This document shows positions 56,158 to 64,000 of a stretch of 64,000 nucleotides of DNA, one piece after another. A model generated the notes under the pieces. The model was not told the origin of the DNA. It worked only from the letters and a program-made list of their open reading frames with translations, and searched no databases. The stretch is from Azonexus sp. (GTDB lineage: Bacteria; Pseudomonadota; Gammaproteobacteria; Burkholderiales; Rhodocyclaceae): contig NZ_JAVBXX010000006.1 of the NCBI RefSeq assembly GCF_030824335.1, forward strand, positions 248,001 through 312,000. Reading direction: 5' to 3'. The position numbers and the translations under genes are program-made. Positions within the stretch are counted from its first letter, which is position 1. Each line of letters opens with the position of its first letter.

Positions 56158-56702
56158 GATTAGCCGGCAAAAAAAGACAGCAAGGTGCTGTGCTGCTTTT
56201 GGCACTGATCGCTTTGGTTGCGATGGTTATTGGTGCTTTGTCCATGTTTCGCAGTCTGGACTCTGCAACAGGGGTTGCCGGCAATATTGGCTTCAGGCAA
56301 CAAGGTGTCGCTGTAACCGACGTAGGGGTCGAGGTAGCAATGAATTGGCTTGCTGGGGCTGCTGATCTGGAAAATAACCATGCTGGCAATGGTTATTATG
56401 CGACGCACAGTTTTGGTTTGACGGATGGCGATATTCTCACTCTGAATTGGGATGCCAATGCATTGAAGCTGGCTGATCAAAATGGTTTTCAGATGTGGTT
56501 GGTAATACACCGCCTTTGTAACGAGATTGGCCCACCAACACCAGGGCGTTGTCCGGAAAGCGGTAATACGATTAATCAAGAATCGGTAAAAATTGGTCCG
56601 GGGTCGCTGGCAACAGGCGGCATATCGGCGCTTTATAGAATTACGGTGCGGGCTCTGGGACCCAGACGTTCCGAATCGATCGTGCAAGTTATTACGTATT
56701 GA
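56154..56702 (+). CDS. pilX: type IV pilus minor pilin PilX
   Basis: 182 residues. The N-terminus KKRQQG/AVLLLALIALVAMV lacks the Glu at +5, as is usual for PilX, and SMFRSLDSATGVAGNIGFRQ follows. ATGA overlap with pilW. It bridges to PilY1 in the pilus tip complex. Confidence 0.85.
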   Translation: MRLAGKKRQQGAVLLLALIALVAMVIGALSMFRSLDSATGVAGNIGFRQQGVAVTDVGVEVAMNWLAGAADLENNHAGNGYYATHSFGLTDGDILTLNWDANALKLADQNGFQMWLVIHRLCNEIGPPTPGRCPESGNTINQESVKIGPGSLATGGISALYRITVRALGPRRSESIVQVITY

Positions 56703-56722
56703 ATCCGGTGAGGAGAATCATC

Positions 56723-59700
56723 ATGGTCCAAAAGAAAATCGTCCTCCTGGCATCGTGTATCGTGCTTTCGTCCGTGCTTGCGCACGCAGCCGATGTCAAA
56801 CTTTCACAAGTGCCTTTGGCCAAGGCTTCTGCTCAACGTGTCCCCCCGAATCTGCTGTTTATTCTGGACGATTCAGGGTCTATGGCTTGGGATTACACCC
56901 CGGATTTTGTCGATGATAGTTTGTGCCGCCAGAATAATTCCACGAGCAGCCTGACGGGGTGCCGAATCGGCATGCCGCCATTTAGCAGCAGTGCATTTAA
57001 CAAGCAGTACTATGATCCAAGAATTCGTTATTCGCCGGGGGTCAAAGCGGATGGTAGCAGTTATCCAGAAATGACCTCGGCCAATTCGGGCGCCTGGAAG
57101 GAGGTTCCTGAAGATGGCTACGACACTTCCAGCACCAAAAAAAATCTGCTCCAACAATATACTGATCGTAGATGGTGTGACAGTAGTAGCAACTGTGTGA
57201 CCAATAGCAGTTACCAATATCCGAATGCAACCTACACCACGACTAGTACTGTTAACAACAGCACTCCTTATTTTTATAATTTAAAACCTTTGTATTGTAC
57301 AAATGACAATGCAACTGATTGCGCTTCGACAAAAAGTGGATCTTATGTTGTCGAAGTCCCTTATCGCTGGTGCAGCAATTCTGCGCTGACGACTTGCCAA
57401 GCAAAAAAGACATCGACGTATAAATATCCTAGTTTCAATAAGGTAGAGACTGGATCTGCGGCAGTTCTGCGTTTCACTGTAACTGGTTGGAATAGTGGAA
57501 GTAAAACAGTCAGCTCATTGAAATTTGATGACGTAGAGTTGTTGAAGAATTTGACATTGACCCAAAGTGATGTGGGTAATAGCACAGATAATTGTCGGGC
57601 AATGGCGCAGAGGATTGTCGATAATCAGATTACGACTAGCGCTAATAAATTCGTGCTTAGTCGAAGTTCTTGTACGGTTTATCTTACTGCCAAAGATTCG
57701 GGCATTTGGGCGAATGATGCCGCTAAATTGGTGTTGAGTGGAACGCTTTCGTTTTCAAATAAGATAATCGAAACTGCCGGTGTTGATGGCGAAACACTAT
57801 TTAGTCGGGTAAATATTCAGTCCGGCCAATCAAAATACCAGGTTAACGGTGATAAACCGACCACTCGTACCGATTGTTCCGCCTATACTGATGGCTGTTC
57901 TTATGACGAGGAAATGACCAACTTTTCGAACTGGTATGCTTATTACAGAACGCGGCTAGCAATGATGAAAACAGCCGCATCTCAAGCATTCAAGGATATT
58001 GATAGCAGCTTCCGGGTTGGTTATACACAGATCAATAAATTATCCAGCACGTCCACTTACGTGAAGATTCGTGATTTCAATGCCAGTCAGCGTACCACTT
58101 GGTATTCAAAGTTATTGGCAGCCGAGACATCGGGGGGGACGCCATTGCGCGGTGCTTTGGCATTTGCCGGGCGGGTTTTTGCCGGCAAGGAAAGTATCGA
58201 TGATCCAATGCAGTATTCTTGCCAGCAAAATTTTGCCTTGCTGACGACTGATGGTTATTGGAATGGTAATTCCAGTGGTAGTGGCGTAACTGACCTCGAA
58301 GGAAGCGTGATTGGTGATCAGGATGGTGGTAACACGCCACGTCCCTACTACCAGGGAACTTCTGCTGGGACCGTTCCCTCATTGGCCGACGTTGCCATGT
58401 ATTACTACAACACCGATTTGCGTACGACTGATTTGGGTAATTGCACCTCGCCGCTAACAGGGGCGGACGTGTGTGAAAATAATGTTCCAGTATCTGCGGA
58501 TGATAAAAACAGCACGCAGCATATGAGTACTTTCACGCTGGGTTTGGGCATTGATGGCGATTTGCGCTATCGCCGGGATTACAAAACAGCAACCAGTGGT
58601 GATTTTTTCAATATCAAGAATGCTTCTGCTAATTGGACAGCACCAACCAACGATTCCCCGACGGCAATCGATGACCTTTGGCATGCTGCGGTCAACGGCA
58701 GAGGGCAGTATTTTTCGGCACAAGATCCTGCTGTTCTGGTTTCCAGTTTGAAGGATGCGTTGGCGAATATTTCCGCTCAATATGGTTCCGGTTCTGCTGC
58801 AGCGACCAGTACTGCGGAGCCGGTGAATGGCGACAATTACGCTTACGTTGCAACCTATACCACGGGTAAATGGACGGGCAATATGGAAGCTCGGCAGATT
58901 GATATCAATACCGGTAATGTCAGTTTGCAAGCGACTTGGTGTGCAGAAAGCATACTGGCTGATCCGGCGAGAAATATTACTGCTTGTACCGGAAAAATGG
59001 CCGACAAGGTTGATGCAACGACCGATACCCGAACGATTTATTTTAACAATGGCGGCGCGCTGACAGCTTTTAGCAGTGGCAACCTCTCTTCGCATGCCAG
59101 CAAATTTGATGTCACGAAATTAAATCAATATCCGACATGGTCCACCGATTATAAAGCGCAGGCTACGACGGCTCGCTTGATCGACTACTTGCGCGGGCAA
59201 ACCGGGTTTGATACCCGTGATGCTAATGAGTTTCGCCTGTTCCGTCAGCGCGAGGCCGTCTTGGGGGATTTTGTTGGTTCTGCGCCAAAATTCGTTTGCA
59301 AGGCCAGTGGGAACTATAGTGATCCTGGGTACGAAACTTTTGCGAATGGTTTGAAGTCTGGTACGAGTTGTTCGCGTACGCCTGTTCTGTATGTGGGTGC
59401 TAACGATGGCATGTTGCACGCCTTCAATGCAAACACAGGTGATGAGTTGTGGGCCTTTGTACCGACGCCAGCGCTGCGTGAAATGTGGCGTTTGGCTGAT
59501 ACGACTTACGGTAATAACCACCGCTTCTTCGTTGATGGTTCTATTACCGTTGATGATATCTGTGTCAGCGCTTGCGATACTGATGCAGCGGTCTGGAAAA
59601 CAATCTTGGTTGCCGCGCTCGGTGGTGGTGTTGCTAAAGGCGATGATGTGGATGCGCTGATTCCTGTCTCCGGATTTTTTGCGCTGGATGTTACTTCACC

Positions 59701-60709
59701 GGCTTCTCCATCGTTGTTGTGGGAAGTAACTAGTGAAACAGCCTCTGTCGGTTCCAGTATTGGTTATGCGCTGGCTCGGCCCTGGTTGGGCAAGGTGCTT
59801 GATGCTTCCGGTAATTCAACTTGGGCGGCCCTGATTTCCTCCGGTATCAATCCGGCGGGCGGTAGCTCAAAGTTGATTGTCCTTAATGCCTACACAGGGG
59901 CTGTGATTCGAGATATTGCGGTCAGTAGCACTGCCAATGGTTTCTCCCGCTTCTCGCCGCAGGTGGTCAAAGGGGGGTATGACCATACCATTCTCAAAGT
60001 GTACGGTGGCGACCTGGATGGCAATCTGTGGCGTATCAACCCGAATACTGGGGATGTCGTAAAGCTTGCCAATATGGGACAGCCTTTTACTACCGAACCT
60101 GAACTGACTGTTTGTAACGACAAGACTACCGTCTATATCGGCAGCGGAAAATTCATCGAAGCGGCTGATATGACGGATAAAACTGGACAGTCGTTTTATG
60201 GAATCATCGACGATTACGAAGAGCAGGGGACGCTGAGCTCACCCAAGAGCAAGTTGCAGAAATTGACGGTCTCGGGAAGTTCGGTTTCTGCTAGCTCGGT
60301 ATCGGACGCGCAATTGGGTTGGTACCTGGATTTTCCGGATATTCCCGCCGATGGTGGCGCTGAACGGGTGTCCTTGGTGGACCCGGTTCTGGAAGGGAAT
60401 ATTTTGACTTTTGCTACCAATATCCCGGAAAGCGGTATCTGCCTTGCAAGCGGTCGAAGCAATATTTATCAGTTGCCGATTGGTACCTGTACCGTTAATG
60501 ATACGACGCCAAAGATTCATGCAGGGACATTGACCTCGCTGGGTAACAGTCTGGTGGTGGGTATTCAGCGAATCAAGCTGCCGGATGGCAAAGTCAAGAT
60601 TTTGGTTACGGGTTCCGACGGTACCTTAAAGACATCGGATAGCGGACAGCAGACAACGCCACCCTATGGTGCACGACGCGTCAATTGGCGCGAGTTGATT
60701 CGTGATTAA
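56723..60709 (+). CDS. pilY1: type IV pilus tip protein PilY1
   Basis: 1328 residues. Signal peptide (VLLASCIVLSSVLAHA), then a von Willebrand A-like start with the MIDAS-type LLFILDDSGSMAWDY (near residues 45-60). A Ser/Thr/Tyr-rich region with many cysteines follows (about 80-350). The C-terminal PilY1 beta-propeller (about 850-1250) has VGANDGMLHAFNANTG, LAALGGGV-like turns and GGDLDGNLWRINPNTG, in which calcium-binding aspartates are expected. It sits at the pilus tip, controls retraction and adhesion. GAGGAG precedes the ATG; the TTG at 56699 is not used. Confidence 0.92.
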   Translation: MVQKKIVLLASCIVLSSVLAHAADVKLSQVPLAKASAQRVPPNLLFILDDSGSMAWDYTPDFVDDSLCRQNNSTSSLTGCRIGMPPFSSSAFNKQYYDPRIRYSPGVKADGSSYPEMTSANSGAWKEVPEDGYDTSSTKKNLLQQYTDRRWCDSSSNCVTNSSYQYPNATYTTTSTVNNSTPYFYNLKPLYCTNDNATDCASTKSGSYVVEVPYRWCSNSALTTCQAKKTSTYKYPSFNKVETGSAAVLRFTVTGWNSGSKTVSSLKFDDVELLKNLTLTQSDVGNSTDNCRAMAQRIVDNQITTSANKFVLSRSSCTVYLTAKDSGIWANDAAKLVLSGTLSFSNKIIETAGVDGETLFSRVNIQSGQSKYQVNGDKPTTRTDCSAYTDGCSYDEEMTNFSNWYAYYRTRLAMMKTAASQAFKDIDSSFRVGYTQINKLSSTSTYVKIRDFNASQRTTWYSKLLAAETSGGTPLRGALAFAGRVFAGKESIDDPMQYSCQQNFALLTTDGYWNGNSSGSGVTDLEGSVIGDQDGGNTPRPYYQGTSAGTVPSLADVAMYYYNTDLRTTDLGNCTSPLTGADVCENNVPVSADDKNSTQHMSTFTLGLGIDGDLRYRRDYKTATSGDFFNIKNASANWTAPTNDSPTAIDDLWHAAVNGRGQYFSAQDPAVLVSSLKDALANISAQYGSGSAAATSTAEPVNGDNYAYVATYTTGKWTGNMEARQIDINTGNVSLQATWCAESILADPARNITACTGKMADKVDATTDTRTIYFNNGGALTAFSSGNLSSHASKFDVTKLNQYPTWSTDYKAQATTARLIDYLRGQTGFDTRDANEFRLFRQREAVLGDFVGSAPKFVCKASGNYSDPGYETFANGLKSGTSCSRTPVLYVGANDGMLHAFNANTGDELWAFVPTPALREMWRLADTTYGNNHRFFVDGSITVDDICVSACDTDAAVWKTILVAALGGGVAKGDDVDALIPVSGFFALDVTSPASPSLLWEVTSETASVGSSIGYALARPWLGKVLDASGNSTWAALISSGINPAGGSSKLIVLNAYTGAVIRDIAVSSTANGFSRFSPQVVKGGYDHTILKVYGGDLDGNLWRINPNTGDVVKLANMGQPFTTEPELTVCNDKTTVYIGSGKFIEAADMTDKTGQSFYGIIDDYEEQGTLSSPKSKLQKLTVSGSSVSASSVSDAQLGWYLDFPDIPADGGAERVSLVDPVLEGNILTFATNIPESGICLASGRSNIYQLPIGTCTVNDTTPKIHAGTLTSLGNSLVVGIQRIKLPDGKVKILVTGSDGTLKTSDSGQQTTPPYGARRVNWRELIRD

Positions 60710-60740
60710 GTACCGATAACGCTGAACTGGTCTTATCGAG

Positions 60741-60772
60741 ATTACGCCCCGAAAGGGGCGTAATTTTCTTGA
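60741..60772 (+). terminator. intrinsic terminator after pilY1
   Basis: ATTACGCCCC / GGGGCGTAAT closed by a GAAA tetraloop and followed by TTTCTT. Confidence 0.92.
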
Positions 60773-60826
60773 GTTGGCGTGCGAAGTCCCATAGATTTAT
60801 AGCTTATTGAAACAGGAGAGGGCGTC

Positions 60827-62878
60827 ATGTCCAGCAAATCGATCGAATCCATCCGTAGTGTCACTCTGGTAGGCCATGGTGCTGCCGGGAAAACATCCTT
60901 GGTTGAGGCGTTGCTGCATGCCGCCGGTCAAATTTCCGCCAAAGGCAGTGTTGACCGTGGAAATACGGTTTCCGACTTCGACGCGCAGGAAAAAGACGCA
61001 GGTCATTCACTGAACTCTGCAATGGCTAATCTGACTTACGACGAAACCCGAATTCAATTGCTCGACACGCCTGGATATCCGGATTTTGCCGGTCAGTCGA
61101 TTGCGGCCTTGGCCGCTGTAGATACGGCGTTGATCGTGATCAACGCGCAGGCCGGTGTTGAAGTAATGACCGAGCGCATGATGCACCTTGCTGCCGAGCG
61201 AAAATTATGTCGAATGATTGTCATCAACAAGATTGATGCTGAGAATATCGACTTGCCTGGCTTGGTAGCGGAAATTCGCGAGCGTTTCGGCAAGGCTTGC
61301 ATGTTGCTGGATCTGCCGGCCCATGGTTCGGCGGATGTGGTTGAGGTGTTGGAGCATGAGGTGGGTGATGCCGATTTTGCTTCGGTGGCCGAGGCACATC
61401 GTGCGCTGATTGATCAGATCGTCGAGGAGGATGAGGACCTGTTGGCCCGCTATCTGGAGGACGGTAGCGATCCCGCAGTTACCGACCTGCACGCCCCTTT
61501 CGAAAAAGCTTTGCGCGAAGGCCACCTGATTCCCATTTTGTTTACTTCGGCGAAGACCGGTGCTGGTATCAAGGAACTATTGCATGTGCTGAGCTCGCTG
61601 GCACCCAGCCCGCTTGAAGGCAATCCGCAAGCTTTCTACAAGGGGGCACCAGGTGATGTTTCCGAAGCTTTTCAGTCCGTGCCCGATGCGACAAAGCATG
61701 TGCTGGCCCATGTTTTCAAGGTGGTTTCTGATCCTTACATGGGCAAGATTGGGATTTTCAGGGTGCACCAGGGGACGTTGAAGAAGGACATGCAACTGTT
61801 TGTGGGTGATGGCAAGCGGCCGTTCAAGGTGGCGCATTTGTATCAGCTTCAGGGTAAGGAGAGCGTTGAGGTTGATACCTTGCTGCCGGGCGATATCGGG
61901 GCTATTGCCAAAGTTGAAGAAATCGATTTTGACTGTGTGTTGCACGATTCGCATGATGAAGATCACATTCATCTGGTGCCGCTGGTGTTTCCGCGTCCGA
62001 TGGCTGGTCTGGCGGTAGAAACCAAAAAGAAGGGTGACGAGCAGCGCCTGTTCGAAATTCTCGGCAAACTGGCCGTTGAAGACCCAACCTTTATTGTCGA
62101 GCGCCATCCAAGCAGCAACGAAACCGTTATTCGCGGTCTCGGTGAAATCCACTTGAAAGCCAAGTTGGCCAAGATGAGCAGCCAGTACAAGCTGGAAGTG
62201 GATACCAAGCCACCGCGCATTCCTTATCGTGAAACCATCACCACTTCGGCTGAGGGGGGGCATCGCCACAAGAAGCAGTCCGGTGGTGCCGGTCAATTTG
62301 GGGAGGTACATCTACGTATTGAGCCGAAGGATCGTGGTGCAGGATTTGAATTTGTCGATGCAGTAAAGGGCGGCGTCATCCCAGGGGTTTTCATGGCGGC
62401 GGTTGAAAAGGGGGTGCGCCAGGCATTGGAGGGTGGTGTTGTGGCGGGTTATGCGGTCGACGACCTGAAAGTGACGGTTTTTGACGGTAAAACGCATGCA
62501 GTCGATGGAAAGGATATTGCGTTTGCCATTGCCGGCCGGAAGGCCACGATTGACGCGATTCGTAACGCCAAGCCGATTGTGCTGGAGCCTATCGTCAATA
62601 TCGAGATTGTTGTACCGGAAGCTTCCATTGGTGATTTGTCCGGTGATCTTTCCAGCCGACGTGGCCACATTACCGGCACCGACGGACGAGGGCGCGGCAT
62701 GGCGGCGATCAGTGGTGAAGTGCCGCTGGCTGAACTCAATGATTACCAGTCGCGCCTGAAGTCGCTGACCGGCGGCCTGGGGAGCTACAGCATCGAATTC
62801 TCCCGTTATGCTGCTGTGCCGCCGAACATTCAGCAGCAATTGGCCAGCAAGTTCCAGTTACACGACGAGGACGAATAA
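60827..62878 (+). CDS. elongation factor G paralogue (EF-G2-like GTPase)
   Basis: 683 residues with all EF-G domains: GTPase (about 1-270), domain II, III, IV and V. The P-loop reads GHGAAGKTS rather than the AHIDAGKTT of true EF-G, the G3 is DTPGYPDF and the G4 NKID. Domain IV contains KKQSGGAGQFGEVHLRIEP and ends DYQSRLKSLTGGLGSYS. It matches the paralogous family annotated elongation factor G-like or FusA2, whose role (not main translocation) is unsettled. No rpsL/rpsG/tufA neighbours are seen, unlike fusA. AGGAGAGG precedes the ATG. Confidence 0.88.
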   Translation: MSSKSIESIRSVTLVGHGAAGKTSLVEALLHAAGQISAKGSVDRGNTVSDFDAQEKDAGHSLNSAMANLTYDETRIQLLDTPGYPDFAGQSIAALAAVDTALIVINAQAGVEVMTERMMHLAAERKLCRMIVINKIDAENIDLPGLVAEIRERFGKACMLLDLPAHGSADVVEVLEHEVGDADFASVAEAHRALIDQIVEEDEDLLARYLEDGSDPAVTDLHAPFEKALREGHLIPILFTSAKTGAGIKELLHVLSSLAPSPLEGNPQAFYKGAPGDVSEAFQSVPDATKHVLAHVFKVVSDPYMGKIGIFRVHQGTLKKDMQLFVGDGKRPFKVAHLYQLQGKESVEVDTLLPGDIGAIAKVEEIDFDCVLHDSHDEDHIHLVPLVFPRPMAGLAVETKKKGDEQRLFEILGKLAVEDPTFIVERHPSSNETVIRGLGEIHLKAKLAKMSSQYKLEVDTKPPRIPYRETITTSAEGGHRHKKQSGGAGQFGEVHLRIEPKDRGAGFEFVDAVKGGVIPGVFMAAVEKGVRQALEGGVVAGYAVDDLKVTVFDGKTHAVDGKDIAFAIAGRKATIDAIRNAKPIVLEPIVNIEIVVPEASIGDLSGDLSSRRGHITGTDGRGRGMAAISGEVPLAELNDYQSRLKSLTGGLGSYSIEFSRYAAVPPNIQQQLASKFQLHDEDE

Positions 62879-62908
62879 CGAACGGCGGATTTCTCCGGTC
62901 GACAAGCA

Positions 62909-62936
62909 AAAAGGGCTGAATTTCAGCCCTTTTTTA
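62909..62936. terminator. bidirectional terminator between EF-G2 and the response regulator
   Basis: AAAAAGGGCTG / CAGCCCTTTTT with a 5-base loop, with A- and T-tracts on both sides, between convergent genes. Confidence 0.9.
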
Positions 62937-62949
62937 CATCGTCTGACGG

Positions 62950-63687
62950 CTATTTCTGTGGTGCTTTATTTTCTTCGCCAGACCAGTCGACCGCAGAAAG
63001 AAACAGGTAGCCGGCGCCATAAACTGTTTTGATCAACGAAGGACTTTGTGCATCCGGCTCCAGCTTTCGCCGCAGGCGCGAAATGCGCACATCGATGGCC
63101 CGGTCGCTCGGACTGACGTCCCGGCTGCCCATCAGTTTCTCACGCTGCAGAATCCGGTTCGGATTGTGTACGAAGACCTTGAGCAATTCGGCCTCGGCGG
63201 TACTCAGCACCTGTTCGGCGCCACCCGGTCCGAGCAATGTGTAGTTGGCCAGATTGAATTGCCAGCCAGCAAAACAGGCCAACTGTTGCGGCGGGTTATC
63301 CGCCACGTTTTCCCGGCGGCGCAGGATGCTGCGCACGCGGGCGACCAGTTCGCGCGGCTCGAAGGGTTTGAGCATGTAGTCGTCGGCCCCCATTTCCAAT
63401 CCCATGACGCGGTCGCTGACATGGGCGCGACCGGTCAGGATCATGATGCCGCAAGGGGTTTGGCTGCGAACTCGTTGCATGGCCTCGATGCCGTCCATGT
63501 CCGGTAGTCCGAGGTCAATGATGCAAAGCTCGGGGGCCAGGGTACGCAATCGGCGCAGCAGATCGCTGGCACTGCGGCACCAGACGGTGCGAAAGCCGAA
63601 ATCAGCCAGCACCTGCTCGATGATTTTGGCGACATCGGGATCATCCTCGACGATGGCAATCAGTTTGCCGTTGTCGTGCTCTTTCAT
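62950..63687 (-). CDS. OmpR-family response regulator
   Basis: 245 residues. Receiver domain (about 1-120) with acidic pocket IVEDDPD, phosphorylation Asp in CIIDLGLPDMDG, Thr in ILTGRAH and Lys in MLKPFEPREL. The winged-helix Trans_reg_C domain (about 145-235) carries LSTAEAELLKVFVHNPNRIL and DVRISRLRRKLEPD. Its start overlaps the stop of the sensor gene behind it (ATGA), so the two form one system. Target unknown. Confidence 0.92.
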   Translation of the reverse strand: MKEHDNGKLIAIVEDDPDVAKIIEQVLADFGFRTVWCRSASDLLRRLRTLAPELCIIDLGLPDMDGIEAMQRVRSQTPCGIMILTGRAHVSDRVMGLEMGADDYMLKPFEPRELVARVRSILRRRENVADNPPQQLACFAGWQFNLANYTLLGPGGAEQVLSTAEAELLKVFVHNPNRILQREKLMGSRDVSPSDRAIDVRISRLRRKLEPDAQSPSLIKTVYGAGYLFLSAVDWSGEENKAPQK

Positions 63688-64000
63688 GACCTCTCCTTCT
63701 TGCCGAATTGCAATGCCCTGGCTAGATCCTGGCGGATAAAGGGTTTGGCCAAAACCGGCAGACGTTCATTGTTAGCGTCGTCACTCTCGTCGGTGTAACC
63801 GCTCATCAAGATAATCTGCATGCGGGGGTGTTTGTGCAATATGTGTTCGGCCAGTTGCCGGCCATTCAATTCGCCAGGCATCAGGATATCGCTGACCACG
63901 ATGGCGATATCCGGAATCTGCGCCACCATTTCAATTGCCTGGGCTGCGTTTTCCGCTTCGATGACCGGGTGCCCGAGATCGACTAATTGCTGGCGTACGA
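63684..64000 (-). CDS. receiver-domain end of a sensor or hybrid histidine kinase (cut by window edge)
   Basis: The leftward frame is open to the edge of the window. The visible 105 residues are a receiver domain: phosphorylation Asp in VVSDILMPGELNG, ILMSGYTDES and the Lys in VLAKPFIRQDL. Upstream text (LVDLGHPVIEAENAAQAIEM) is the start of the same fold. Such a C-terminal receiver just before an OmpR regulator usually ends a hybrid histidine kinase; the kinase part is outside the window, so this is inferred. Confidence 0.75.
   Translation of the reverse strand, partial: VRQQLVDLGHPVIEAENAAQAIEMVAQIPDIAIVVSDILMPGELNGRQLAEHILHKHPRMQIILMSGYTDESDDANNERLPVLAKPFIRQDLARALQFGKKERS

Noticed and set aside
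1..64000. CRISPR arrays, insertion sequences, prophage or integrated islands
   Set aside because: No spaced direct repeats, transposase, integrase (other than xerC) or attachment-site duplication was found; only the gene at 41403 looks possibly acquired.

Overview
The window reads as ordinary, well-ordered chromosome of a betaproteobacterium, most likely of the Rhodocyclales (Azonexus/Dechloromonas type). The grounds are the gene orders (dapF-DUF484-xerC, pilMNOPQ-aroKB-gltBD, hslVU, lysA-lptM-cyaY), an S-adenosylhomocysteine riboswitch before ahcY (a class typical of Betaproteobacteria), several c-di-GMP proteins, and moderately high GC with NNC/NNG codon preference. No prophage, insertion sequence, CRISPR array or rRNA operon was seen. 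The species is inferred, not proven.

Layout. 1-5.9 kb: the end of an acetoacetyl-CoA synthetase, a membrane acyltransferase, the tRNA hydroxylase trhP, RNase G, a Tat-exported dienelactone-hydrolase-like protein and a ProQ-domain RNA chaperone. 5.9-10.8 kb: a PAS-GGDEF-EAL protein, two tRNA-Lys genes with a near-consensus promoter and a terminator, an HDOD protein and an unusual serralysin-like metalloprotease. 10.8-17 kb: the methyl cycle, with ahcY-tlyA-metF read leftward behind the SAH riboswitch, then a small gene, an HD-GYP phosphodiesterase and metK behind a structured leader.

17-22.5 kb: lipid A acyltransferase, GNAT, dapF-DUF484-xerC, a 50-residue basic protein with its own strong promoter and terminator, and rlmI. 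22.5-27.1 kb: a zinc-uptake operon (zur, a DUF2946-like gene, a His-rich porin, znuA, znuC, znuB) with a perfect 17-3-17 palindrome at its head. 27.2-36.1 kb: a two-repeat STAS-like protein, hslVU, a long palindrome, an AEC transporter, hslR-lysA-lptM, cyaY and a class A penicillin-binding protein.

36.1-44.5 kb: pilMNOPQ, an uncharacterised AT-rich gene placed between pilQ and aroK, then aroK (with no usable ATG/GTG/TTG start) and aroB. 44.5-53.3 kb: gltBD, a three-helix membrane protein with a winged helix, glmU and a small membrane protein. 53.3-60.8 kb: a minor pilin cluster (pilE-fimT-pilV-pilW-pilX-pilY1). 60.8-64 kb: an EF-G paralogue and a leftward response regulator joined to the receiver end of a sensor protein cut by the window edge.

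The main points for a second look are the unknown gene inside the pilQ-aroK junction with the start-less aroK beside it, the metK and gltB leaders with competing helices, the small basic protein with an operator-like dyad on its -35, and a 10-base word (GTTGACCGCA) that recurs far more often than chance on both strands.
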